Assembly (NCBI GenBank): GCA_028280485.1
Contig: JANQLS010000112.1
Location: 84,683 to 148,682, forward strand
Direction: 5' to 3'
DNA: 64,000 bases
Source of the DNA: Planctomycetota bacterium
Lineage (GTDB): Bacteria; Planctomycetota; UBA8108; JACQVS01
The notes beneath the pieces are model-generated. The model made no database searches and had not been told where the DNA came from. It saw nothing but the letters and a program-made list of their open reading frames with translations. Positions 56,301-63,426 of the stretch are shown one piece after another. The position numbers were made by a program, and so were the translations under genes. Each line of letters begins with the position of its first letter. Positions within the stretch are counted from its first letter, which is position 1.

Positions 56301-57208
56301 CTTCCCTCGATGGATCTCAACGTTTTCCTCAGCGAAAAATCCCATTCGGTTTTTTTGAATTCTCACCCGATGGGAGCTTGTTAGCTCTTTCCGTTGAGAG
56401 CGCACTTTTGGTTTATCGTGTGGAAGATTTAAAAAACGAGCCTGAAGATTCCGAAGTTCAGCCCTTTTGGATCTTCCCAAAAGAAGGAAATCTCTACCTC
56501 AAGGGCTCGCCCCATTTTTCAAGTGATGGAAAAATCCTTGCCGATTTTCTTACCAAGGATGAGATTGTCTTTCTTGATATCACCACCAGGAAAAAAATCT
56601 TTACCTTTAAACTTCCCGATAGTGGTCATGTTTCTGAAATCACATTCAGCCCCAATAACCGAGAGGTCTTCATCGGAACCACTAATAGCGCCGTTCGAAT
56701 TTTATCATTAGACAAATTGAACGAGATCCTTGATTCCTACGGAGTCGGAGTGGATCTCAATTTTAATGAGATCGAAAGTCCACCTTCAATCCCGATTAAA
56801 GAGTTAGTCGTTCTTAAAGGTTTTGATAGCCCCGCAACCCAAAGAGATGACACGGATGACGAAACCTTAAAATTCTATCAAACCGTCGTCGCGAGAAACC
56901 CCTCCGATGCCTGGAGTCATTATCAATTAGGAATCTTAAAAAGCTTTCGAAAGAATTACAAAGAAGCCATCGTTCATTACAACCGCTGCCTCGAACTGGA
57001 ATCCAAGCTCTGGGGGGCTTACCGACACCGATCGATAGCGCATGAACGATTAAAAAACTTCCCTGAAGCGATCGCCGATGCGAAAGAAGTGTTGAAGGCA
57101 CCAAAAGATTACCATCGGAATTACGATGTTCAGCGTGTGCCTTATTTAGTGCTTGAAGCTTCGAAATCGAAGCTCTTGGATGCTTGGAAGGGGAAGAAGG
57201 ATAAATAG
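53345..57208 (+). CDS. Membrane Ser/Thr protein kinase with propeller and TPR extracytoplasmic part
   Basis: The 1287 residues contain, in order: an N-terminal helical segment; a Pkn2-type kinase domain (about 78-390) with IGRGGMAVVYEA (86-97), K108, HRD (243-245) and DFG (262-264); a Ser/Thr-rich insert at about 175-215 inside the kinase domain; a membrane helix (about 408-430); a long WD40-like propeller region (YSPDSQEV, WSPDGSRIALST, FHPLGHLLASTSWDSTTRLYD); and TPR motifs (SHYQLGILKSFRKNYKEAI) near the end. Such kinases are common in planctomycetes. Target unknown. The stop TAG is part of a REP-like ATAGCAAAAGGCGCC. Confidence 0.9.
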   Translation: MNIPNDLSELDSRDERIGLLIEAYLNALQEGREIDVSELLKNDPDLELEVREQIELLGDFDTIYEEKESFSAPKDLGDFIIQREIGRGGMAVVYEADQLSLNRRVALKVLPLAGALDGRQLERFRNEARAAAQLHHPNIVPVHAVGQERGVHYYAMQFIDGLSLSQALKEFRDQQSSSNVLTPNIKTRTASSSSPTTPKSTSTDTEKTSTSIESNTYYQVVAQLFAQAAEALEYAHQVGVIHRDVKPANLLLENGTHLWVADFGLALMQEDSGLTRSGELLGTLAYMSPEQTQGHSALIDHRTDIYSLGVSLYELLTLQRPFQETSKADLITRIRNEDPTPPRQLRPGIPLDLETIVLKSIEKEAKDRYPSMAELARDLKAYLEHRPIQARRMSVRERAWRWFKRNTMVASLTIIISLLLLSLAGSLWIAQTINTAKESAEYSEAKANIYELLSRSRALRTEQRPGRKQEALQILKGASQQLKNLSTDDSAIDDIKFQLRNELIAWSSTYHANLKTKWPKSILKGRFIKPSPDFEHLAVILNPHKIHIYEQKQTKPRVELKLPSLDAIRCFFSPTGSYLLIQSYGKTIGNRHWGGFQLWDWANETLLLQSEDLHLADSYGFSLEGNKLLLTKRENRQLYLTEYSLDLGRESSKAPLSRLPNSIAYSPDSQEVIITVGNGYQKSKFPWIEEPEVKSFSDSPHIHHAEWSPDGSRIALSTSNAKIFVLNPETEEPLFMSMGHQNHVIDVRFHPLGHLLASTSWDSTTRLYDAYSGELKLTLNGPSYRNSEWSPDGTELGFSHNQGQMYSWEIEPPTILKSMRFVSHWQGDSSRITTNQNGTLCATSHIQTGIKIWSTLERKLLAELPLKSFTCPRFNPFTGDLITIGTQGAFLWPITSDEQGKSIIGPPRRDPLPINYGGAGNSSQDGRYVAAFNNYRSVEFAVSDLKTGKTYKIDRMLSQNGAISNKGEIAGQVSLSREGAGLFTLSSLDGSQRFPQRKIPFGFFEFSPDGSLLALSVESALLVYRVEDLKNEPEDSEVQPFWIFPKEGNLYLKGSPHFSSDGKILADFLTKDEIVFLDITTRKKIFTFKLPDSGHVSEITFSPNNREVFIGTTNSAVRILSLDKLNEILDSYGVGVDLNFNEIESPPSIPIKELVVLKGFDSPATQRDDTDDETLKFYQTVVARNPSDAWSHYQLGILKSFRKNYKEAIVHYNRCLELESKLWGAYRHRSIAHERLKNFPEAIADAKEVLKAPKDYHRNYDVQRVPYLVLEASKSKLLDAWKGKKDK

Positions 57209-57223
57209 CAAAAGGCGCCAGTT

Positions 57224-57288
57224 GTAACCGAACTTGTAAAAGTTTGGCTGGTTACGCTCGAAGGCCGAATTCTTACGAATTCGGCTAC
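57224..57288. repeat. REPIN-like inverted pair overlapping the glutaredoxin gene stop
   Basis: GTAA-CCGAACTT-GTAA-AAGTTTGG on the left and GGCCGAATTC-TTAC-GAATTCGG-CTAC on the right. On the minus strand the GTAG head supplies the TAG stop of the glutaredoxin-like gene at 57285. Nearly identical to the pair at 17.44 kb. Confidence 0.8.
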
Positions 57289-57548
57289 AAACTCCCCTTC
57301 AACTTACGCTCAACCGTTTTTGGATCCAATCGCCCCCAACCCATTTCATTCCCACGGAATTCCAATACAGGAATGCGCTCACCATGCTTCGAAGTGAGCA
57401 GTTCATCATCTTGGATATAAACTTTTATAACTCGAAGTTGATAACGTCGAGCCAAATCATTCACCCACGGCCAAGCATCCTCACAGAGGTGGCAACCGGG
57501 TCGAGTAAAAAAGAGTATTTCGTTGGAATTCTCGGGCGAAGTGCTCAA
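57285..57548 (-). CDS. Glutaredoxin-family thioredoxin-fold protein
   Basis: This 87-residue protein has a CxxC near the start (TRPGCHLCEDA) and the cis-Pro segment ERIPVLEF, as in the glutaredoxin/DUF836 family. It is a probable cytoplasmic dithiol-disulfide protein. The TTG start overlaps the tyrS stop as TTGA, so its translation is coupled to tyrS. The stop codon comes from a REP-like unit. Confidence 0.85.
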   Translation of the reverse strand: MSTSPENSNEILFFTRPGCHLCEDAWPWVNDLARRYQLRVIKVYIQDDELLTSKHGERIPVLEFRGNEMGWGRLDPKTVERKLKGSL

Positions 57549-58801
57549 GTAGTGATCACTCTTAAATAACGTTTCTTTCCGGCACGAATGAGCAACTGGC
57601 CTTCGTCATCGAGATCATCGGCAGAAACGACGCGTTCCCCATCTTGCGACTCGTCGTTTAAGTAAAGCCCCCCTTGCTTTGCTAATCGACGGGCTTCTCC
57701 CCGCGACTTACAAAGACCCCCATCGGCCGCGAGTACGAAGAGAGGCACTCCCTCCCCCTCGAGTTCACTCTTTGCAATCTCGTAGGTCGGCATGTCGACG
57801 GATTTCAAATCTTTGCCCCCACCACTGAACAGGGCTTTAGCAGCTTCTTGCGCTTTGGAAGCTTCTTCTTCTCCGTGAATAAGTTTCGTTGCTTCAAATG
57901 CAAGAACTTCCTTAGCCTTTCGAATTTCAGCTCCTTCGAGAGCTTCAAGCTCTTTGATCTTATCGATATCTAAAAGCGTAAAAAACCTTAAGAGTTGACC
58001 CACCTGTTGGTCATCTTGGTTCACCCAGTATTGGAAGTAGTCGTAAGGAGAAGTACGCTCAGGGTCAAGCCAAACGGCCCCCTTCTCGGTTTTCCCCATC
58101 TTCTTTCCACTGGGAGTCATCAACAAAGGAATCGTAATTCCGTAGGCTTGCTTCCCATTGGAGCGACGGATCAATTCTACTCCGGCGACGATGTTTCCCC
58201 ACTGATCACTCCCCCCGATCTGCATCGTACAGTTATACTTTTCAAGCAAGACTAAGAAGTCATAGGCTTGAAGCAACATGTAGTTAAACTCTAAAAACGA
58301 AAGACCAGAATCACTTTCGTAACGAATCTTAAAGCAATCGTGAGAGAGCATGCGATTCACCGTAAAGTGACGTCCCACATCTCGAACGAAATCTAAGTAA
58401 TTGAGTCCTTCAATCCAATCAGCGTTGTTGAAGATCAAGGCTTTATCATCTTCGAAATCGATGAGTTTACTCAGTTGCTTCTTCAGCCCCTTCACATTTT
58501 CATCGACGATCTCTCGAGTGAGAAGCTGACGCATCTCAGTCTTCCCCGTTGGATCCCCGATCATCGCCGTTCCCCCGCCCACGATAATCAAGGGACGATG
58601 CCCGGCTTGTTGCAAATGAACGAGGCTCATCACGGGAACGAGATGACCGACATGCAAACTGTTCGCCGTAGGATCGATGCCGTTGTAAATCGTCACCGGC
58701 CCCTTATCGAAAAGCTTTCGAAGGTTTTGGTGTTCATTACCATCGTCGGTGGTTTGGTAAACGAATCCGCGTTCAATGAGGGTGTCGAGTACGTTTGACA
58801 T
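57545..58801 (-). CDS. tyrS: Tyrosyl-tRNA synthetase
   Basis: This class I enzyme attaches tyrosine to tRNA. It shows the HIGH-type HVGH in ANSLHVGHLVPV, GDPTGKTEMR, SDQWGNI, and the KMSKS-type KKMGKTEKGA. An S4 RNA-binding domain lies at the end (GLCKSRGEARRLAKQGGLYLN). I chose ATG 58801; a TTG at 58813 is in frame. The glutaredoxin-like gene follows by overlap. Confidence 0.96.
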   Translation of the reverse strand: MSNVLDTLIERGFVYQTTDDGNEHQNLRKLFDKGPVTIYNGIDPTANSLHVGHLVPVMSLVHLQQAGHRPLIIVGGGTAMIGDPTGKTEMRQLLTREIVDENVKGLKKQLSKLIDFEDDKALIFNNADWIEGLNYLDFVRDVGRHFTVNRMLSHDCFKIRYESDSGLSFLEFNYMLLQAYDFLVLLEKYNCTMQIGGSDQWGNIVAGVELIRRSNGKQAYGITIPLLMTPSGKKMGKTEKGAVWLDPERTSPYDYFQYWVNQDDQQVGQLLRFFTLLDIDKIKELEALEGAEIRKAKEVLAFEATKLIHGEEEASKAQEAAKALFSGGGKDLKSVDMPTYEIAKSELEGEGVPLFVLAADGGLCKSRGEARRLAKQGGLYLNDESQDGERVVSADDLDDEGQLLIRAGKKRYLRVITT

Positions 58802-58861
58802 GGGGAGACTCAAAATACTTTTTAACTTTTAGAAAACAAGAGCGTCGCCAAATTCAGGGTT

Positions 58862-58937
58862 GTAGTAAAAGACGCCAGTCTTTTGACGAGAGAAGCATTA
58901 AAGTTCTATCCATCCAAATTCTGGCGAATTTGGCTAC
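58862..58937. repeat. REPIN-like pair extending into the IscU-like gene
   Basis: GTAG-TAAAAGAC-GCCA-GTCTTTT on the left; CCAAATTC-TGGC-GAATTTGG-CTAC on the right. The right unit is translated on the minus strand as the last residues of the IscU-like protein. Confidence 0.8.
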
Positions 58938-59304
58938 TTCTCAAAATAGCTTTAACCGCATCCGCCGCCAAAAGCGCAGCGTGTTGATGCCGCCCATCCA
59001 GTCCACCGATGGACTCACTGATTTTCTGAGAATCAATTTCAGATAGAGATGAAACTGATTTCCCAATAATCAACTCTGTGAGTACTGATCCACAAGCGAT
59101 CGAGGCCGCACAACCCAAGACTCGATATTTTGCATCGGAGATGACCTTCTCTTTCCCATCGACTTTCACTGCCAGTGTCAATTGATCACCGCAAACGGGA
59201 TTATCGACTTCAATCTCAAATGCTTGGCCTTGCCCTTCATTTGAGAGGTCTTCCAATCCACCAACATTCTTAGGTTGCCGAAAGTGATCTTCGAAAAGAG
59301 TCAT
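58906..59304 (-). CDS. IscU/NifU-type iron-sulfur scaffold, atypical Cys set and REP-encoded tail
   Basis: This scaffold-like protein matches the IscU fold: MTLFEDHFRQPKNVG, DNPVCGDQL (C38, D40) and LGCAASIACGSVLTELI (C65, extra C71). The third canonical ligand, the Cys of HCSxLA, is replaced by Ala in RHQHAALLAADAVKAIL. The last residues SSQIRQNL come from a REP unit. Such a scaffold normally holds a nascent cluster before transfer; with only two of three Cys ligands it may work differently. I chose ATG 59304; a GTG lies five codons upstream. Confidence 0.8.
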   Translation of the reverse strand: MTLFEDHFRQPKNVGGLEDLSNEGQGQAFEIEVDNPVCGDQLTLAVKVDGKEKVISDAKYRVLGCAASIACGSVLTELIIGKSVSSLSEIDSQKISESIGGLDGRHQHAALLAADAVKAILRSSQIRQNLDG

Positions 59305-59315
59305 CGATTTAAAGA

Positions 59316-59359
59316 ACACTGGCCAGAAAGAGGTTCCGTTCCTCTCGCTGGCCAGTGTC
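59316..59359. promoter_or_regulatory. Long hairpin between thioredoxin and IscU-like genes
   Basis: ACACTGGCCAG...CTGGCCAGTGT enclosing an inner AGAGG/CCTCT stem. It has no clear T-tract on the minus strand, so it may be an attenuator or RNA-processing stem rather than a simple terminator. Confidence 0.5.
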
Positions 59360-59383
59360 GAATCTTATGGAATTATTTATACC

Positions 59384-59707
59384 TTAGAGAAGAGCATCGA
59401 TTTTTGAAGCGAAAACGGCTTCAGGGTTATACCCACTCAAGGTATCGACGACCTCACCACCTTTGAAAAAGAGAATCGAAGGAACACTTGCGATTCCAAA
59501 CTGAGCGGCGAGATCTTGGTTTTCATCGACATCGACTTTCCCGATCTTAGCTTTGCCATCATACTTCTCAGCGAGGCTATCGATAATGGGAGCTAAGCGT
59601 TGGCAGGGGCCACACCAAGTTGCGGTAAAATCGACAAGAACTGGCACTTCGGAGTTCTTGACTTCGTCTTCAAAATTACTGGTGGTGATCGCGAGGGCGT
59701 TTCCCAC
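59384..59707 (-). CDS. trxA: Thioredoxin
   Basis: This 107-residue dithiol reductant has the active site ATWCGPCQRLAP and the cis-Pro region ASVPSILFFKGG. The start is GTG at 59707, preceded by AAGGAG at an ideal distance. It lies about 380 bp from the divergent DsbD-like gene, whose periplasmic activity would draw electrons from a cytoplasmic thioredoxin. Confidence 0.95.
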   Translation of the reverse strand: MGNALAITTSNFEDEVKNSEVPVLVDFTATWCGPCQRLAPIIDSLAEKYDGKAKIGKVDVDENQDLAAQFGIASVPSILFFKGGEVVDTLSGYNPEAVFASKIDALL

Positions 59708-60089
59708 GGGTCTCTCCTTTCGAGATCCAGGTCTCGAGTTTTATAGACTAATTGCTAATAGGGGCAAATTTCCAAAAGGCGGATTATAACAGTTCCGCCG
59801 AAATCCGCAAAAGCTCTGGACACTTTTCGGAGGAAATCGGGAGGCGGGAACTCCAGACTGAGAATAGCCGTTCCCTGATGCAGGAATTTTCCTGGCATTC
59901 TCGGCCCGGATTACTTATAGAAAGTCCCAAATAGGCGATTTTACGGCACTTCCAGGCCTGGGCTTCCCCCCACCTAAGCCGTTATACTATTTGAGATACG
60001 AACTGGGGCATTCAGGGGTACATCTTCTACGTATCTCAGGGACCCAAAGTAAATCCTCATCTTCCTTCTTCCTCATTGAGAAGAGTTAA
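59708..60089. promoter_or_regulatory. Divergent promoter region between thioredoxin and DsbD-like genes
   Basis: About 380 bp without a gene. It must hold promoters for both directions. No unambiguous promoter motif or operator can be assigned by eye. Confidence 0.4.
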
Positions 60090-62663
60090 ATGATTACGAA
60101 TTTGAATCTATTTATGAGAGACCGAGCAGAGACCTTAAGCCTGCGATCGAGAAGATTGGCCCTGCTCCCAGCCCTCCTTTTGATCCTTGTAGGGACGCTT
60201 TCCAGCCAGACTCTAGGCCAAATCCCTCTACCGGGCCAAGGCGGCTCTTCACTCCAATCGAAGCATTTGAGCTTTAAAGCTCAATTTAAACCCGAAAAAG
60301 CTGCCCCCGGCGATGAAGTCCAATTGATTCTCGACGTGGAAATCCTGGATGGCTGGTATATCTACGACCCCGACCCGATCACTGAATTCGCAATTCCCAC
60401 GAAAGTGACCATCACTTCGGAGGCATTAGAAAACTCTTCCCCCATGACTTTTCCTAAAGGGAAGGAAAAGGATCAAGATAAGAAGGCTTTTCATACTCGC
60501 TACCACGAAGGCAAAATTCAGATCGTGGGGAAATTTAAAGTCAAAGCGGGAACAAAGGAAGGCGCCCTGAGTGTCGACACGGAAGTGTCCTACCAAGCCT
60601 GCAACACTAAAAACGGTGTTTGTGCTCCCCCGGCGAAAGAGAATCAAACCGCGACTCTGCTGGTGACAGCGACTTCGAGTTCGACCTCTAAAGAAGATGA
60701 GGAAAAATCCAATGGAGAAGAAACTCCAGCGGTAAGCCTCAAACCGAAAGACTTGATCGGTGATCTGATCAACCCTGGAGGAGCGGTTACAGAACCTGAG
60801 GTGACCTGGAGCTTTTCAATCGAGCCCGAAGAAGTCCCCTGGGGTGGCAAGGCAAAGATCCTAGCAACCTACGAGATTGCAGACACTTGGCATATCTACA
60901 CTCCTGACTTCAAGGGAACAGGAATTCCAACCTCTCTCAAAATCCCAGAGACTATCGCGAAATTAAAAGGAGACCCAACCTTTCCTGAACCTCACATTAT
61001 CGAGGTTGAGTTTGGGCCAATCAAAGAAAAGCAAAGGACCTTAGAAGGGCTCGGGATTATCGAATTTCCGATTGAGTTACGGAGGACGATCCAGCCAGGC
61101 ACTCACGAACTCAAGGTATCCATTCAAGCTCAGGCTTGTACGACCAAGGGTGTTTGTAAAGACGCAAACGGTGAAGAAACTTTGACGCTCGTTGTCAAAA
61201 GAACTGGCCCCAATAAGCCTGATTCTCCGAGCAACTCGGTTCAATCTTCCTCCAACCAGATCGATAATTCAAATTCAGCCGATGAGACCAAAAAAAATCA
61301 AACCTCTGGTCCCAGCAAGCAAACTGACGATGGCTTTTGGTTGTTCATTCTCTCTGCAATCGGTTGGGGCTTATTTACTCTCTTGATGCCTTGTACTTAT
61401 CCGATGATTCCGATCACGATCAGTTACTTTACTAAGCAGGCCGAGAATTCGAACAAGAGCCTCTTTCCTCTAGCATTAGCTTATGGTGGAGGGATCGTCT
61501 TTGACTTTATCTTAATCGGCTTACTCGCCGGAGCGCTGGGAAATGTTGTCGGTCAAAAGGTTAACAATCTAGCTGCCAATCCTTGGTTGAACTTAGTTCT
61601 AGCTCTCGCTTTCATCGTATTCGCGTTAAGTCTCTTCGGACTTTTTGAATTGCGACTTCCCAGTGCGATCATGAACCTGTCGGGTAAAGCATCGCAATCA
61701 GGTGGATATTTAGGAGTGTTCTTTTTGGGCACGACTTTAGTCATCACTTCGTTCACTTGCACGGCTCCTTTCGTTGGAGCCCTACTCGGCCAAGCTATTC
61801 AGTATGAATGGTGGGAGATCGCGATCGGTATGGGCGCCTTCGGATTAACTATGGCGATACCGTTCATAGCCTTAGGCCTGTTCCCGTCGGCGACTCAAAA
61901 AATGCCTAAATCTGGGCAGTGGATGAACACGCTTAAAGTTTCACTTGGGTTCTTGGAAATTGCCGCCGCCTTCAAATTCATCTCGAATGTCGATTTGGCC
62001 TGGAGCTTAGAGGCCCTTCCGCGTGAACTTTTCTTAATGATTTGGGCGGGGATTTCGTTTGTGGTTGGCTTGTTTCTCCTGGGAGTTATCCCCTTGAAAT
62101 CGGGCGCAACCAATCAGGTTGGCCCGTTACAAATGGTGATAGCGGTTTTAGTTATCATCTTTGGTGCCTATTGCACTTACGGAAGCCAGGGGTGGCAGAT
62201 GGATCGAATTATGAATGCGATCATTCCGGACTATTCAGGGCAAAGGGTTTCAGTATCCCACTCGGCTAATCCTGAAGTATCATCCAATGAGCCAGTTATC
62301 GTAGAAGATGACTTTGAAGGGGGATTAGCATTGGCACTTCAGAAAGGACAGCTGGCTCTGGTAAACTGGACTGGTAAATTGTGAGGTAATTGCCGCTTAA
62401 TGGAGACTACCGTCTTCAAAGAGCGCGAGGTCGTCGCGCTCCTCAAGCAAATGGTTGAAGTTCGCATGCACGCTCAGCTCCCGGATAAGCCTGGTGAGGC
62501 CGACCGGATTGCCTTAATGGCCGCACGCTTTTCCGACACCAGTTTACCTAAATACGAGATTGTCGATCCCAAAACCAAAAAACGGATCGATGTTTTCTAC
62601 GGGGCTGACCCAGTTGGCAATCGCTTCAAAGCCTTCCTCGAGAAAAACCTCCAGGCAAGGTAA
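60090..62663 (+). CDS. DsbD-like thiol:disulfide reductase with in-frame UGA at the active-site Cys (candidate selenoprotein)
   Basis: Read through the TGA at 62382-62384, this gene encodes 857 residues. In order: signal anchor (about 20-44); two DsbD-alpha-like Ig domains with Cys pairs ACNTKNGVC and ACTTKGVC; a Pro/Ser/Asn-rich linker; eight hydrophobic helices (about 425-710) with the redox Cys in LMPCTYPMIPITISYF and FTCTAPFVGALLG; and a C-terminal thioredoxin domain. That domain reads NWTGKL-(TGA)-GNCRLMETTVF, then FSDTSLPKYEIVDP with the cis-Pro. TGA is codon 765, exactly where the first Cys of CxxC belongs. Selenocysteine is the best explanation; a nonsense mutation is the alternative. 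Confidence 0.75.
62385..62441 (+). promoter_or_regulatory. Possible bacterial SECIS region downstream of UGA
   Basis: Two coding-strand hairpins follow the UGA. One is TGGAGAC-TACC-GTCTTCA (62401-62418), whose loop begins 23 nt after the UGA but lacks the usual G. The other is a perfect 8-bp stem GAGCGCGA with TCGCGCTC around a GGTCG loop (62421-62441). The GG-loop resembles known bacterial SECIS loops, but its distance (44 nt) is somewhat more than usual. Confidence 0.4.
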
Positions 62664-62713
62664 CGGAATAAACGAGTTCGAAAATAACCGGTTTTAGTTA
62701 AGGTTCATCGCAG

Positions 62714-63397
62714 TTGAAGGTTCCAACGCTTGTGCGCCCCTCAGCATTATTGTTTTCAAAGCTCCTAGTTATCGGACTTTGTGGAGTATTGGTATTAACC
62801 GCTACGGTTCATGCTGAAAACCTCCCCGGAGATCCGGGCTTTGAATTTGAAGATAAGAATGTAGGCATCGTCCCTGCTTCTTTTTCTTCAAGGGATAGAG
62901 AGCTGGATAGCCTTGAAACCATCAACAATTCGGCACTCGACCTCAGCCCGCTCGGAGCGAGTGCCTACATACCTCTCAATTCGAGCTTTGATTCCACCGA
63001 CATCCTGAGCCCGACATTCCATCCGGATGTTTCATCGACACTCTACAAGAACTTTCAAGATCGACTCACCCCCCTACGATCTCTTCCCAAGGAGCGCTTT
63101 AAAGGTTCTCCATGGGAACTGGCTGATTCATCATCCGTCACCGGAAATTTAGCCTACAAACTGCACCTCATCGGCGAGCAAATTGGCTCGTTCGCTCAGG
63201 AAGGGCCGTGGACGGGATTTCAATGGTTCTTAATTGTCTGTTTAGTGAGCTTGACCCTATCTTTAGGAATCGGCCTTTATTCCACTCACGATTTTCTTCA
63301 AAAAGAGCTGATCTTGATGCTCGGCAGTTCAGAAAACGATAATAAGGTTCGGGCCAAACGAAAAACAAAAGCAAGTACTAATAAGGGCGCCGCTTAA
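62714..63397 (+). CDS. Exported single-helix membrane protein of unknown function
   Basis: The 227-residue protein has an N-terminal signal sequence ending VHAE and one C-terminal helix (about 170-192) before a short basic tail (KVRAKRKTKAS). The middle has no recognised family. The start is uncertain: TTG 62714 or GTG 62732. It follows the DsbD-like gene by 50 bp in the same direction and may be co-transcribed. Function unknown. Confidence 0.6.
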   Translation: MKVPTLVRPSALLFSKLLVIGLCGVLVLTATVHAENLPGDPGFEFEDKNVGIVPASFSSRDRELDSLETINNSALDLSPLGASAYIPLNSSFDSTDILSPTFHPDVSSTLYKNFQDRLTPLRSLPKERFKGSPWELADSSSVTGNLAYKLHLIGEQIGSFAQEGPWTGFQWFLIVCLVSLTLSLGIGLYSTHDFLQKELILMLGSSENDNKVRAKRKTKASTNKGAA

Positions 63398-63426
63398 ATA
63401 CATTTAAATTGATTAAATTTTAAAGC

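Noticed and set aside
59316..59359. Rho-independent terminator of the thioredoxin gene
   Set aside because: The stem is strong but no U-tract follows on the minus strand; kept only as a regulatory hairpin.
62400..62663. Separate 87-residue gene starting at ATG 62400
   Set aside because: It would start in the middle of a thioredoxin domain, just past the CxxC Cys, and lies in frame with the DsbD-like gene; it is better read as its continuation through TGA.
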